A stretch of 52,821 bases of DNA from Ignavibacteriales bacterium (lineage in GTDB: Bacteria; Bacteroidota; Ignavibacteria; Ignavibacteriales; SURF-24), in the NCBI GenBank assembly GCA_003599415.1, contig QZKB01000158.1:1-52821 (forward strand), in the 5' to 3' direction. This document shows positions 24,033-33,568 of this stretch, one piece after another (position 1 is the first letter of the stretch; each line of letters starts with the position of its first letter). Made by a program: the position numbers and the translations under genes. A model generated the notes under the pieces. The model did not search any database. It was not told the DNA's origin and saw nothing but the letters and a program-made list of their open reading frames with translations.

Positions 24033-26279
24033 TTAATTTTTAAAGATGACGATGAAGGAAGAACCTACTCCTTTTTCGCTAATAACTTGTATGTCTGCAT
24101 TATTAAGACCGGCATAATTTTTAGCCAGGGCAAGTCCAAGTCCAGTACCATCGTATTTCCGCGAATAACCAGTCTGTTCCTGAGAGAAAGCAGAAAATAG
24201 TTTTGGCAGGTAATCTTGCGAAATGCCAATACCCGTATCTTTCACCTCTACGCAAACCTGTTGAATATCATCCCTATAAAGGATAATCTCCACGCTTCCC
24301 TTTTCTGTGTATTTAAATGCATTATCTATCAGTGCATTAAAAATTTGTACTATTGTATAGTTATCCCCCTGGATAAAGCAGTCTTCTGTCTTACGTATAA
24401 AATTCAGTCGTATGTCTTTTTGAAGTGCAGTTGAATAGAAATCCTTCATAATTTTGCTGAGAATATCTTTTTCAAGATCAATTGTCTTTGTTGTAATAGC
24501 ATAGTTTCCGGCTTTAACTTCAGCCATATTTAAAATTAAATCTATAGTTCTAATCAATCTGCGTGCACCGCTGTCTATAGTATTAAAATACTCCTGAATT
24601 TCCGGATCGCCATTTTCAGAAAGCTGATCATTTAAAAGTGAAGCGAATGATAAAATAGCATTTATAGGTGTTCTAATTTCATGGGACATTTGAGCAAGGA
24701 ATTCCGATTTAATGCGATCTGATCTTTCCGCTTCCTCCTTTGCAGCAATTAATTCTTGTTCAGCTAATTTTTGATGTGTAACATCTCTCATTATACTGCC
24801 TGCCATAAATCCTTTTTCAGTTTTAATCGGAAAAATTAATTGCTGGGCGTAGATAACGCCCTTGTGCTTATTCTGAATCAGGACATCATTAAGAGTGTTT
24901 ATCCAGTCTCCCTGCCCGGTTTTTAAAAAATCGGTTAATTCTTTTTTATAATTTTCAATAATCGTTTCTTTCTTTAAAAAATCCGGTAATAATTCATATT
25001 GAATTTCCCACTGCTTTTTATTCACAACATATTCTTTTTTAAGCCCGGTAATATTTTCAAGTCCTTTATTCCATTCTATTATCGTACCTTGTTCGTTAAT
25101 AAGGGCAATACCGTCAGTGGATTGTTCAAAGAAACCTCTGAATTTCTTTTCGCTTAAGGTTAACTGCCTTTGAATGAGCATTCTCCTTTTAATGTTTAGA
25201 ATTAGAAAAACGATAGTAAGCGAAAGTACTAAAAACGCAATAGTAACAATCCAGACATATTCTCCGTATTCATCATAAAACGTTTTGGGTTTATTCATTA
25301 CTACGGTACCTACCGGTAATAATTCATAATCAATATTATAACGCGATAACATATAATAATCATAAATTGATCTGAAGTTATTATTATGTTTAACCGGAAC
25401 TTGTGATATTGGTACACCATTTAAAATCTGCGCGGCCATTCTTGAAGCATCTGCGACCTGGGAAAAATTATTCGGAACAAAACAACCCGTTGCACCACAG
25501 GTAATTGTAGATAGTTTTGTAGTGTAAATGGGTATATCCAATTTCCGTTCTAAGATAAGCGTGGAATTTTCCTCGGAAAGATACTGGTTATCATCTCCGA
25601 CCAAATTTCCCAAAAGAATTATTACCTTATCATTTTTATCTTTTGCAAGTTTTCCTGTTTCATTAGTTGAAAGCTTGTAATATAAATTTATTTTAAGCGC
25701 AGAGGAATAGGATTTAATCGCATTCTTAATTGATGTAATTGCATTCGAATTGATTCTATCATCTAAAATGATTTCAACAGTTTTAACCGATCTGTGTACT
25801 GCAATAATTTTATCAAGTATTCTCTTAAAGTTTATATTATGAATAACCCCGGTAGAAAAATTTTTCTCTTCCGGTAATAAATCATAAAAACTTGTTATAC
25901 CCAGGTAAATAATCGGGACTTTTAAAAAGTATTTCTCTCTTTCCCGGCTTATTATTCTTAACGCTGTTTCATCTACCGTTATTATTAAATCAGAATTATT
26001 AGCTAAAGCACGAATATTTTTTTCGTTTTCAAATCCGGAATTCGATTCAGGAGAAGTAGAATCGCTGATTGAGATTTCTTTAATTGTAAGATCAGGAATG
26101 GACTTACCTAAGTTAAACTTTAATCCATTAATAAGGATTTCATTATTTTCATCCTGACTTAATTTATAATCTACTATCAGAATTGTTTTAGGATTGGCAG
26201 TTTTCTGCGGAAGAACTGAGTTAGAAACACAAAACCAGCATATAAAAATTAAATTAAAAAAGCGAAATAATTCCTTCAT
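24033..26279 (-). CDS. Sensor histidine kinase with ABC-substrate-binding-like sensor and PAS domain
   Basis: Orphan membrane kinase of 748 residues from ATG 26279. A signal/anchor helix (about 1-20) is followed by a large periplasmic region resembling the ABC_sub_bind family (two-lobe fold; FVPNNFSQVADASRMAAQIL and GVPISQVPVK are its typical end). A transmembrane helix follows (VWIVTIAFLVLSLTIVFLIL), then PAS (FEQSTDGIALINEQGTIIEW), HisKA with MSHEIRTPINAIL (His phosphorylation site) and HATPase with NALIDNAFKYTEKG, DTGIGIS and GTGLGL. The frame extends 33 codons further to 26378, but those residues look like untranslated AT-rich sequence. No response regulator lies alongside. Convergent or coupled partners are absent, so its target is unknown. 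Confidence 0.87.
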   Translation of the reverse strand: MKELFRFFNLIFICWFCVSNSVLPQKTANPKTILIVDYKLSQDENNEILINGLKFNLGKSIPDLTIKEISISDSTSPESNSGFENEKNIRALANNSDLIITVDETALRIISREREKYFLKVPIIYLGITSFYDLLPEEKNFSTGVIHNINFKRILDKIIAVHRSVKTVEIILDDRINSNAITSIKNAIKSYSSALKINLYYKLSTNETGKLAKDKNDKVIILLGNLVGDDNQYLSEENSTLILERKLDIPIYTTKLSTITCGATGCFVPNNFSQVADASRMAAQILNGVPISQVPVKHNNNFRSIYDYYMLSRYNIDYELLPVGTVVMNKPKTFYDEYGEYVWIVTIAFLVLSLTIVFLILNIKRRMLIQRQLTLSEKKFRGFFEQSTDGIALINEQGTIIEWNKGLENITGLKKEYVVNKKQWEIQYELLPDFLKKETIIENYKKELTDFLKTGQGDWINTLNDVLIQNKHKGVIYAQQLIFPIKTEKGFMAGSIMRDVTHQKLAEQELIAAKEEAERSDRIKSEFLAQMSHEIRTPINAILSFASLLNDQLSENGDPEIQEYFNTIDSGARRLIRTIDLILNMAEVKAGNYAITTKTIDLEKDILSKIMKDFYSTALQKDIRLNFIRKTEDCFIQGDNYTIVQIFNALIDNAFKYTEKGSVEIILYRDDIQQVCVEVKDTGIGISQDYLPKLFSAFSQEQTGYSRKYDGTGLGLALAKNYAGLNNADIQVISEKGVGSSFIVIFKN

Positions 26280-26497
26280 AACCTTTATTAATAGTTCCCA
26301 GAAGTCACAAAATTTTAATATTAACACAAAGATCAAAATTTTCGGAAGTAATTTCAGAATTAATAATTTGTTTAGCAACTAAAACATTACTTTTTTTTGA
26401 AATATGTACTATTCCTCAATTAACTTGCTTAGAATAAACCCTTAATGAAACTCATTATCTAAAAAATCATTATATTTTGACAAAAAAATGTTGAAAA

Positions 26498-28540
26498 ATG
26501 AGCAAAGAAAAAATACTTGTTACCTCCGCACTACCGTATGCAAACGGTAAAATTCACCTTGGTCACCTTAGCGGGGCTTATTTACCCGCAGATATTTACG
26601 TCCGGTATAAAAGACTTAAGGGCGATGATATTATTTACATTTGTGGGTCCGATGAGCACGGAGTGCCGATTACTATAACAGCGGATAAGGAGAAAGTTAC
26701 TCCAAAGGAAATTATTGACCGCTATCATTTCCAAAATAAAGAAGCTTTTGAAAAATTCGGGATGAGCTTTGATATTTACTCCCGTACAAGTATTCCAATC
26801 CACCACGAAACATCTAAAGAATTCTTTATAAATTATTTTAACCAGGGAATTTTAAAGGAAAAGAAATCATTCCAGTTTTATGATGATAAGGCAAAGATGT
26901 TTCTACCGGACAGATATGTAGAAGGAACCTGCCCGAATTGCGGAAACGAACAGGCACGAAGTGATGAATGTGAAAATTGCGGGGCGCTTTATGATCCATC
27001 GGAATTAAAAAATCCAAAGAGTAAAATTACAGGAGAAACACCTGTACTTAAAGAAACATCACATTATTATTTTCCGCTCGGAGAATATCAGCAAAGACTT
27101 GAAGATTATATAAAAGAGAATGATGAAAAATATCACTGGAAAGAAAATGTTCTTCAGTATTGCAAAGGCTGGTTTAAAGACGGTTTACAGGATAGAGCAG
27201 TTACACGTGACCTTGACTGGGGTGTAAGCGTTCCATTAGATTCTGCTAAAGGCAAAGTACTATATGTTTGGTTCGAAGCAGTTCTCGGATATATCTCAGC
27301 AACAAAGGAATTGTCTTATCAAAAAAATGAACCGGACTTTTGGAAAAAATACTGGCAGGATCCTGAAACGAAGTACGTTGCATTCATTGGAAAGGATAAT
27401 GTGGTTTTTCATACTATCGTCTTCCCTGCTATGTTAATGGCATGGAATGATGCTAATAAAATAAAATATTGTCTCCCGCAGAATGTTCCCGCGAATGAGT
27501 TTCTTAACTTCGAGGGGAAAAAATTCTCCAAGAGTAGAAACTGGGGAATTGACGTTATCGATTTCCTCAATCTTTTTCCTGCAGATCCGCTTAGATATAC
27601 ACTTGCGGCAAATCTTCCTGAGAACAGGGATACAGATTTTTACTGGAAAGAATTCCAGGCAAGAAATAATAATGAACTTGCAGATATACTTGGTAATTTT
27701 GTTAACCGTACATTTACCTTCGTGCATAAACATTTTGAGGGTAAAGTACCGAAAACAGCAAACCTTTCTTCCGCAGATAATGAAATGATAAAACTGCTGT
27801 CTGAATTTCCGGCAAAGATTTCCGGGTTGTTTGAACAATACAAAATTAAAGACGGAGTTTCTGAGATTCTGAATCTTGCAAGAGCAGGCAACAAATATTT
27901 TAACGATACCGAACCCTGGAAATCAATAAAAGCAGATAAGGATAAATGCGGAAACACAATTAACATCTGTCTGAATATAATTAATACTTTAGCTGAATTA
28001 TTAAGCCCTGTTATACCGTTTTCGTCTGAAAAAATTTTTTCTATGTTGAATAGCACACCAACCAATTGGGATGATTGCGGAAAAATTAATCTGTTACCCG
28101 GGCAGCAATTAAAACCTGCTGAAATTTTATTTTCAAAGATTGAAGACAATGTTATTGAAGAACAAATGAATAAACTTGGCAAATGTGAAGCTCAGGTTAA
28201 TACCGAAACGATTGAAGAAATTACGATTGATGATTTTAAAAAGATTCAACTAAGAACCGGCGTAGTATTAAAAGCAGAAGCTGTTAAAAAAAGTGATAAA
28301 CTTTTAAAACTTGAAGTTGACCTGGGATTTGAAAAACGCCAGGTTGTTGCCGGTATTGCACAAAGTTATAAACCGGAAGATTTGATCGGTAAAAACATCC
28401 TTGTTGTTGCTAACCTTAAACCGGCTAAATTGATGGGATTAGAATCAAAAGGAATGATATTAGCAGTTGATAATGCCGATGGAAAAGTAAATTTGGTAAA
28501 TCCGGGCGAGGGAGTTTTACCAGGAACACGAGCTAAATAA
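26498..28540 (+). CDS. metG: Methionyl-tRNA synthetase with C-terminal tRNA-binding domain
   Basis: Charges tRNA-Met, including the initiator. At 680 residues it is the long form. The N-terminal motif GKIHLGHLSGAYLPADI holds HLGH; the zinc knuckle CPNCGNEQARSDECENC (about 147-163) is complete; the signature loop is KFSKSRNWG, a KMSKS variant normal for MetG. The last 110 residues (from IDDFKKIQLRTGVVLKAE) form the OB-fold tRNA-binding (EMAP-II/Trbp111) domain. The downstream subtilase gene starts one base after the stop (ATG 28542), so the two are co-transcribed although functionally unrelated. The start lies in an AT-rich leader without a clear SD. Confidence 0.97.
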   Translation: MSKEKILVTSALPYANGKIHLGHLSGAYLPADIYVRYKRLKGDDIIYICGSDEHGVPITITADKEKVTPKEIIDRYHFQNKEAFEKFGMSFDIYSRTSIPIHHETSKEFFINYFNQGILKEKKSFQFYDDKAKMFLPDRYVEGTCPNCGNEQARSDECENCGALYDPSELKNPKSKITGETPVLKETSHYYFPLGEYQQRLEDYIKENDEKYHWKENVLQYCKGWFKDGLQDRAVTRDLDWGVSVPLDSAKGKVLYVWFEAVLGYISATKELSYQKNEPDFWKKYWQDPETKYVAFIGKDNVVFHTIVFPAMLMAWNDANKIKYCLPQNVPANEFLNFEGKKFSKSRNWGIDVIDFLNLFPADPLRYTLAANLPENRDTDFYWKEFQARNNNELADILGNFVNRTFTFVHKHFEGKVPKTANLSSADNEMIKLLSEFPAKISGLFEQYKIKDGVSEILNLARAGNKYFNDTEPWKSIKADKDKCGNTINICLNIINTLAELLSPVIPFSSEKIFSMLNSTPTNWDDCGKINLLPGQQLKPAEILFSKIEDNVIEEQMNKLGKCEAQVNTETIEEITIDDFKKIQLRTGVVLKAEAVKKSDKLLKLEVDLGFEKRQVVAGIAQSYKPEDLIGKNILVVANLKPAKLMGLESKGMILAVDNADGKVNLVNPGEGVLPGTRAK

Positions 28541-28541
28541 T

Positions 28542-30575
28542 ATGTTTCTGATTAAAAAAATCCTGCTGTGCGTCCTGTTAATTTCAGGACTGACTCAAGG
28601 TATACCGGTAAAAGATAGCACAAAAATCTCAAAGACTTTAATAAGAAAGTTTGAGCTTGAACCCAGGCAGTTAGTCTGGGTTTTCTTTACAGATAAAGGA
28701 TTATCGGATGAAATGTCATTCTATAATCCCGAAGAAATCCTCAGTAAAAAATCTATTGAAAGAAGAGATAGAAGATTCAAACAAATATTTGTTGATGAAA
28801 CTGATTTTCCATTATATCCCCAATATCTGGACAAATTGCAAGAGACCTGTTTCGTAATAAGACAGAGATCAAAATGGTTTAACGGAGTAAGCGGTTTTGC
28901 AGATTCTTCAATAATAAATAAAATTTCCGCACTGCCTTTTGTAAAAAACATTGATATTGTTTCCAGGTATAAATCATCATCAAAAATTTCTGCGACAGAA
29001 TATAAACCTGTACAAGTTATCCAACCGGAATCGGTTGCTCTCGACTACGGTGCCTCATTTACCCAGCTAAACCAGATAAATGTACCTGAATTACACAACC
29101 TAGGTTATTCAGGTCAGGGAGTTACAATATGTGTACTTGATGCAGGCTTTAATAACCTTGAGCATGAAGTATTTACAAAGATGAATATTATTGCCGCATA
29201 TGATTTCGTAAATAATGATGCAAATGTTGATGATGAAAATGATCATGGTTCCGGAAGCCACGGAACAGCAACTCTTTCCGTAATTGGCGGATTTAAAGAA
29301 GGTAACCTGATTGGACCAGCTTATTCATCTAATTATATTCTTGCTAAGACTGAGGATACAGATTCGGAAACTCCCGTCGAAGAAGATAACTGGATTGCTG
29401 CAATTGAGTGGGCAGAAAGTCTTGGCGTTGATGTTACTTCTACCTCTCTTGGTTACAAAGCCTATGATTCTCCATACCAGGATTATACATGGACAAGTAT
29501 GGATGGCAACACATGCAGAATTACAATTGCCGCAGATCTTGCTGTTAAAAAAGGAATCGTTGTAGTAAATGCTGCCGGTAATGATTATGATAATGCAAAT
29601 TATAATACACTTGGTGCACCCGCAGACGGAGATAGCGTTATTACAATAGGTGCAGTTAATTCTAGCGGAATAAGAGTTGACTTCAGTAGTGTTGGTCTAA
29701 CTGCAGATGGAAGGATAAAACCGGATTTAATGGCAATGGGCAGAGGTGTAACAGTCGCAGGCACGCATAATGCAAGCGATTATTATACAGGTGATGGTAC
29801 TTCATTTGCCTGCCCGTTAGCTGCTGGTGTTATCGCACAAATTCTATCCTTTAATCCGAATCTGACTCCTATGCAAATTCTGGAAGCTCTTAGAAATACT
29901 GCAAGCAACAAAGACAATCCGGATAAATATTATGGCTGGGGCATAATTAACGCTTTTGCTGCCACAAATTATTTTTCATCTGTGCCGGTTGAATTAACAG
30001 GTTTTAATGCTAAGGTTGACGGGGATAAAATAATTCTGAGATGGGATACTCAAACAGAAAATAATCTGCTTGGTTTTAATATTGAGAGAAAATATGGTGA
30101 TTCATTTCCAGCGAATACCCAAAATGATTTTGTTAAAATAGGTTTTGTTAAAGCTGATGGATCATCTGCCGGTTCAGGCAGTTATATGTTTGCAGATAAA
30201 CCTGAATTAGCCGGTCTTTATCAATACAGGTTAAAGCAAATTGATCTTGACGGTAAATTCATTTTCAGCCAGATCATAAATACAATGCTTGCGCAACCAA
30301 AGGATTTAGTTTTATACCAGAATTACCCAAATCCGTTCAATCCATCAACTAAAATTAAATTTGAGGTTCCGGGAGAAGCGCTTGTAAAAATAGAGCTCTA
30401 TGATATAATTGGGAGAAAGACAGCCGTTTTATTCTCGGATAATCTGGATGCCGGCATTTATGAAAAGGAAATTGATTTCAATTCATTACAGATGGAGTTA
30501 TCCAGCGGAATTTATTTTATAAAACTTACATCCGGTAGTTTACAAAGAGTATTAAAAATTTCATATTTGAAATAG
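28542..30575 (+). CDS. Subtilisin-like (S8) serine protease with type IX secretion C-terminal domain
   Basis: Secreted peptidase of 677 residues. Signal peptide (about 1-20), a propeptide-like region to about 165, and an S8 catalytic domain with Asp200 in VCVLD-type context, His240 in SHGTATL, oxyanion Asn347 in NAAGN and Ser421 in GTSFACPLAAG. A linking fibronectin-like part (about 475-580) precedes the C-terminal sorting domain, which opens YQNYPNPFNPSTKIKF and ends in a basic strand (QRVLKISYLK). That is the TIGR04183-type signal for export through the type IX system. The likely role is extracellular protein degradation. It is almost fused to metG (one-base gap). Unlike many T9SS proteases it lacks a repeat-rich middle. 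Confidence 0.92.
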   Translation: MFLIKKILLCVLLISGLTQGIPVKDSTKISKTLIRKFELEPRQLVWVFFTDKGLSDEMSFYNPEEILSKKSIERRDRRFKQIFVDETDFPLYPQYLDKLQETCFVIRQRSKWFNGVSGFADSSIINKISALPFVKNIDIVSRYKSSSKISATEYKPVQVIQPESVALDYGASFTQLNQINVPELHNLGYSGQGVTICVLDAGFNNLEHEVFTKMNIIAAYDFVNNDANVDDENDHGSGSHGTATLSVIGGFKEGNLIGPAYSSNYILAKTEDTDSETPVEEDNWIAAIEWAESLGVDVTSTSLGYKAYDSPYQDYTWTSMDGNTCRITIAADLAVKKGIVVVNAAGNDYDNANYNTLGAPADGDSVITIGAVNSSGIRVDFSSVGLTADGRIKPDLMAMGRGVTVAGTHNASDYYTGDGTSFACPLAAGVIAQILSFNPNLTPMQILEALRNTASNKDNPDKYYGWGIINAFAATNYFSSVPVELTGFNAKVDGDKIILRWDTQTENNLLGFNIERKYGDSFPANTQNDFVKIGFVKADGSSAGSGSYMFADKPELAGLYQYRLKQIDLDGKFIFSQIINTMLAQPKDLVLYQNYPNPFNPSTKIKFEVPGEALVKIELYDIIGRKTAVLFSDNLDAGIYEKEIDFNSLQMELSSGIYFIKLTSGSLQRVLKISYLK

Positions 30576-30581
30576 CTCAAG

Positions 30582-30598
30582 AAGATTTTATAAATCTT
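30582..30598 (+). terminator. Weak hairpin after the subtilase gene
   Basis: Arms AAGATTT (30582-30588) and AAATCTT (30592-30598) with a three-base loop, seven bases after the stop. No immediate U run follows (a T-rich stretch starts about 13 bases later), so it is a weak candidate. Confidence 0.3.
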
Positions 30599-30712
30599 GG
30601 TTACTAAGGTTCTTTTTCACAATAGCTTTTATAAATATTTTTACGCTGGTAATTATTAAGGGAAAAACCTGCAACAATTTCTGCAGTTTATTGTTTAACT
30701 CCGGTAATTCCT

Positions 30713-30727
30713 AAGGTAATTTACCTT
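30713..30727. promoter_or_regulatory. 15-bp palindrome upstream of the isomerase operon
   Basis: AAGGTAA (30713-30719), T, TTACCTT (30721-30727) form a perfect palindrome of 15 bases, 62 bases before the start of the first isomerase gene. The central single base makes a hairpin impossible in RNA, so if functional it is a DNA operator. Confidence 0.3.
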
Positions 30728-30789
30728 GCATTTTTACTAGTCTTTAACTAAAATTTGAATCAAAAAAATCGAAAACTTGGAGTAAAACA

Positions 30790-32766
30790 ATGAGATTTGC
30801 GTTTTATATTACTTTATTGGTTATATCTGGAATTTTTCTTGCTTCCTGTGCACCAAAACATTCAGATATTATAATAGCAAAATACAGTGATGATGCTATT
30901 ACGCTAGGTGAATTTGAAACCGCCTATGCTAAAAATGCCGGAAGCATTGACCTTGCAAAAAAAGATTCACTTCCAAAACTAAAAAACTTTCTTGATCTTT
31001 ATGTGAATTTCAAAATGAAATTACGTGATGCAAAAGTTAAAGGTTTTGATAAGGATGAAGCCCTGAATGCAGAACTTAAAGATTATATGGAAAAAGTCGG
31101 CTCATCATATCTTATTGAGAAAAAAATTGTTGAACCCGGAATAAAGAAACTTTATGATCAGAGAAAATATGAATTAAGAGTTGCTCACTTATGGATAAAA
31201 GTCGATTCTTTGGGTGATGAAAAAGCCAAAGCTCTTACACAATCTTTAATTGACAGTGTACAGAACGGTAAAAAGTTTGAAGATTTGGTACTTAAATATT
31301 CGGCAGATCAGTATTCCAAAAAGACTGGCGGAGACATTTATTACATTACCGCAGGAAATGTAGTTCCGGAGTTTGAAGATGCAGCTTATGCAACTGAAGT
31401 CGGTAAAATTTATCCCCACCCTGTAAAGACTAAGTTTGGTTACCACATTATTAAAGTAAATGAGAAGAAGGAAAGAATTCCTCAGGTACGCGGGAGCCAC
31501 CTTTTAATTGATTTCAGAATTGATTCTACAAAAGTTGATTCTGTTGAAGCAAGAAAACAAATTGAAGATATTAAAAACCAGATTGCCAAAGGCGCTGATT
31601 TTGCCGAGATGGTAAAAAAATATTCTGAAGATCCTTCATCCAAAGAAAACGGTGGCGACCTTGGTTTTTTTGAAAGAAGAATGATGGTTAAAGAATTTGA
31701 CGAAGCTGCATTCAACCTTAAGAAAGGTGAAGTTTCAAATGTTATCAAGACTCAGTTTGGATTTCATCTTATAAAAGTTACGGATGTTAAACCTTTGCCA
31801 TCCTTTGAAGAAGACAAGGAAAATCTGAAAAAAATCTTTAAGAGAAGCAGGTACGATATTGCTTATAATGAATTGATCGGCGGATTAAAGACTAAGTATA
31901 ATTTCAAATTTAATAATGACGTTGTTGCAAAAATTATTAAGCAAAACGATTCTACTAAATTTGGAACAGATTACTGGAGCAAAGAGTGGAGAAAATCCTT
32001 AAAAGATTCTATTATTTATTCAATTAATAATGTGAATGTTTCAGTTGATACATTGTTCAGCAGAGCGGAAAAATCATCCGAGTTTAATAACAAGCTAGTT
32101 ACCGAAAAGTTATTGAACACCGCAGTTAATAAAGACGGTGAAAATACGGCATTAAATCTTGAAGCCGGTGAACTTGAAAAAACAGACGTACAGTTTGCTT
32201 CATTAATGGATGACTATAGAAACGGAATTTATATCTTTAAACTTCAGGATGATGAAATCTGGAGCAAAGTAAAAGTTGACAGCGCTGACCTTGTTAAATT
32301 CTATGAAGCAAATAAGGAGAAATATTCCTGGCCGGATAGAGTAAAATTCCAGGAAATCTTCAGCAGAAAAGATTCTCTTATCAGTTCTTATTATGAAAGA
32401 CTGCAGAAAGGTGAAAGCTTTGATTCACTTGCTGCAAAATATACCGAAAGAGCAGGCTTCAAAGAGAAAGCAGGTATGTATGAGTTGACTGATCTTAGTA
32501 ATCCTTTGGCCCAGGAAGCTCAGAAATTAAAACCCGGCAGCTTTAGCGAACCGGTTAAAAGCGGAAACGGATTCTCAATTGTTAGATTAATTGCGAATGA
32601 TCCGGCAAGATTAAAAACTTTTGAAGAGGCTAAAGCGGAAGTATCTGGCCAATACCAGGAAAGCGAAAGCAAAAGACTTGAATCTGAATATGTAGGTAAA
32701 TTGAAGAATTTATATAAACCAGAGATATTTTACGAAAAACTTGATCAAGCTTTCAAATCAAATTAG
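30790..32766 (+). CDS. Multi-domain parvulin-type peptidyl-prolyl isomerase lipoprotein
   Basis: Predicted lipoprotein (lipobox LASC, Cys20) of 658 residues. A SurA-type N-terminal helical domain (about 25-110) precedes two parvulin (PpiC/rotamase) domains at about 130-230 and 235-340, each ending with the family's FG[YF]H[IL]IKV strand (FGYHIIKVNEKK, FGFHLIKVTDV). A more divergent third parvulin-like part lies at about 510-620 (VKFQEIFSRK, GNGFSIVRL). It probably assists folding of outer-membrane and secreted proteins in the periplasm, attached to a membrane by lipid. It opens an operon with two further SurA-like genes and moxR. SD GGAG lies eight bases before the ATG. Confidence 0.87.
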   Translation: MRFAFYITLLVISGIFLASCAPKHSDIIIAKYSDDAITLGEFETAYAKNAGSIDLAKKDSLPKLKNFLDLYVNFKMKLRDAKVKGFDKDEALNAELKDYMEKVGSSYLIEKKIVEPGIKKLYDQRKYELRVAHLWIKVDSLGDEKAKALTQSLIDSVQNGKKFEDLVLKYSADQYSKKTGGDIYYITAGNVVPEFEDAAYATEVGKIYPHPVKTKFGYHIIKVNEKKERIPQVRGSHLLIDFRIDSTKVDSVEARKQIEDIKNQIAKGADFAEMVKKYSEDPSSKENGGDLGFFERRMMVKEFDEAAFNLKKGEVSNVIKTQFGFHLIKVTDVKPLPSFEEDKENLKKIFKRSRYDIAYNELIGGLKTKYNFKFNNDVVAKIIKQNDSTKFGTDYWSKEWRKSLKDSIIYSINNVNVSVDTLFSRAEKSSEFNNKLVTEKLLNTAVNKDGENTALNLEAGELEKTDVQFASLMDDYRNGIYIFKLQDDEIWSKVKVDSADLVKFYEANKEKYSWPDRVKFQEIFSRKDSLISSYYERLQKGESFDSLAAKYTERAGFKEKAGMYELTDLSNPLAQEAQKLKPGSFSEPVKSGNGFSIVRLIANDPARLKTFEEAKAEVSGQYQESESKRLESEYVGKLKNLYKPEIFYEKLDQAFKSN

Positions 32767-33559
32767 TTTTATTCTTTTTATCCTTGCTGTGGTTATGTTT
32801 GGTAGCTGCAGCAAGGAAAACCCTGAACAAAACTATTTAGCCAAAGTAGACGATTCCTACTTGACTGATTCTGAATTGGCAAAAGACATTGATACTAATA
32901 ATATACAGCAAAGCAGAAAATCGGAATTCATAAGAAACTGGGTTGATACTGAAGTGCTTTACAAGGAAGCACTTGACAAAAACATCGATAATGAAGAAGA
33001 GTACGTTAGAATAACACAAAAGGCAAAAAAAGAATTAGCCAAGTCCTTCCTTATCCAAAAGTTTTTTGATGAACATCCTGTTGAGTTTAAACCGCAGGAT
33101 TTAATTGATTATTACGAATCAAGGAAAGCTACATTTAAACTTTTCTTTGATACTTATTTATACAATGCTCTTTCTTTTGATGATGAAGACAAGGCAATAC
33201 TTTTCAGATCCACATTGATTGAGAGCGATTGGAACCGCGCAACAAATGTTTTCAGAGGTGATGAATCTATTAAAAGCGAAAATGCAAATTTACTATTGTA
33301 TGATTACCAGATTCAGCCTTATAGTTTATGCCTCGTAATCCAGGAACTTCAACCGGGCGAAGCAAGCATTGTACTTAACCTGGAACCAAACAGGTACACG
33401 GTGGTTCAACTTATAAAAAAATATACTAAGGATGAGATACCTGAATTTGAAATAATCAAAGATAAAGTTGAAGAAAGATATCTTACTTTTAAAAAGCAGG
33501 AAATGTTAAAAGAATACTTAAATGCTTTATACGCTAAATACAAAGTTAAAATTAAATAA
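32741..33559 (+). CDS. SurA N-domain-like lipoprotein
   Basis: Predicted lipoprotein of 272 residues (lipobox FGSC, Cys23) with a helical SurA-N-like pattern near the N-terminus (KSEFIRNWVDTEVLYKEAL, typical of PPIase chaperone modules) but no clear parvulin active-site domain. The middle is mostly helical; the end (KDKVEERYLTFKKQEMLKEY) is a typical chaperone-arm helix. It could be a chaperone-only relative of its neighbours. Initiation appears to be at TTG 32741, 26 bases inside the end of the previous gene; no other start precedes the signal sequence. The next gene starts nine bases after the stop. Confidence 0.78.
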   Translation: MIKLSNQISFILFILAVVMFGSCSKENPEQNYLAKVDDSYLTDSELAKDIDTNNIQQSRKSEFIRNWVDTEVLYKEALDKNIDNEEEYVRITQKAKKELAKSFLIQKFFDEHPVEFKPQDLIDYYESRKATFKLFFDTYLYNALSFDDEDKAILFRSTLIESDWNRATNVFRGDESIKSENANLLLYDYQIQPYSLCLVIQELQPGEASIVLNLEPNRYTVVQLIKKYTKDEIPEFEIIKDKVEERYLTFKKQEMLKEYLNALYAKYKVKIK

Positions 33560-33568
33560 AGGAAATAA

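Noticed and set aside
26280-26378. N-terminal extension of the sensor kinase to 26378
   Set aside because: The extra 33 residues form a second hydrophobic run before a normal signal anchor, and the DNA looks like a leader; ATG 26279 gives a standard exported start.
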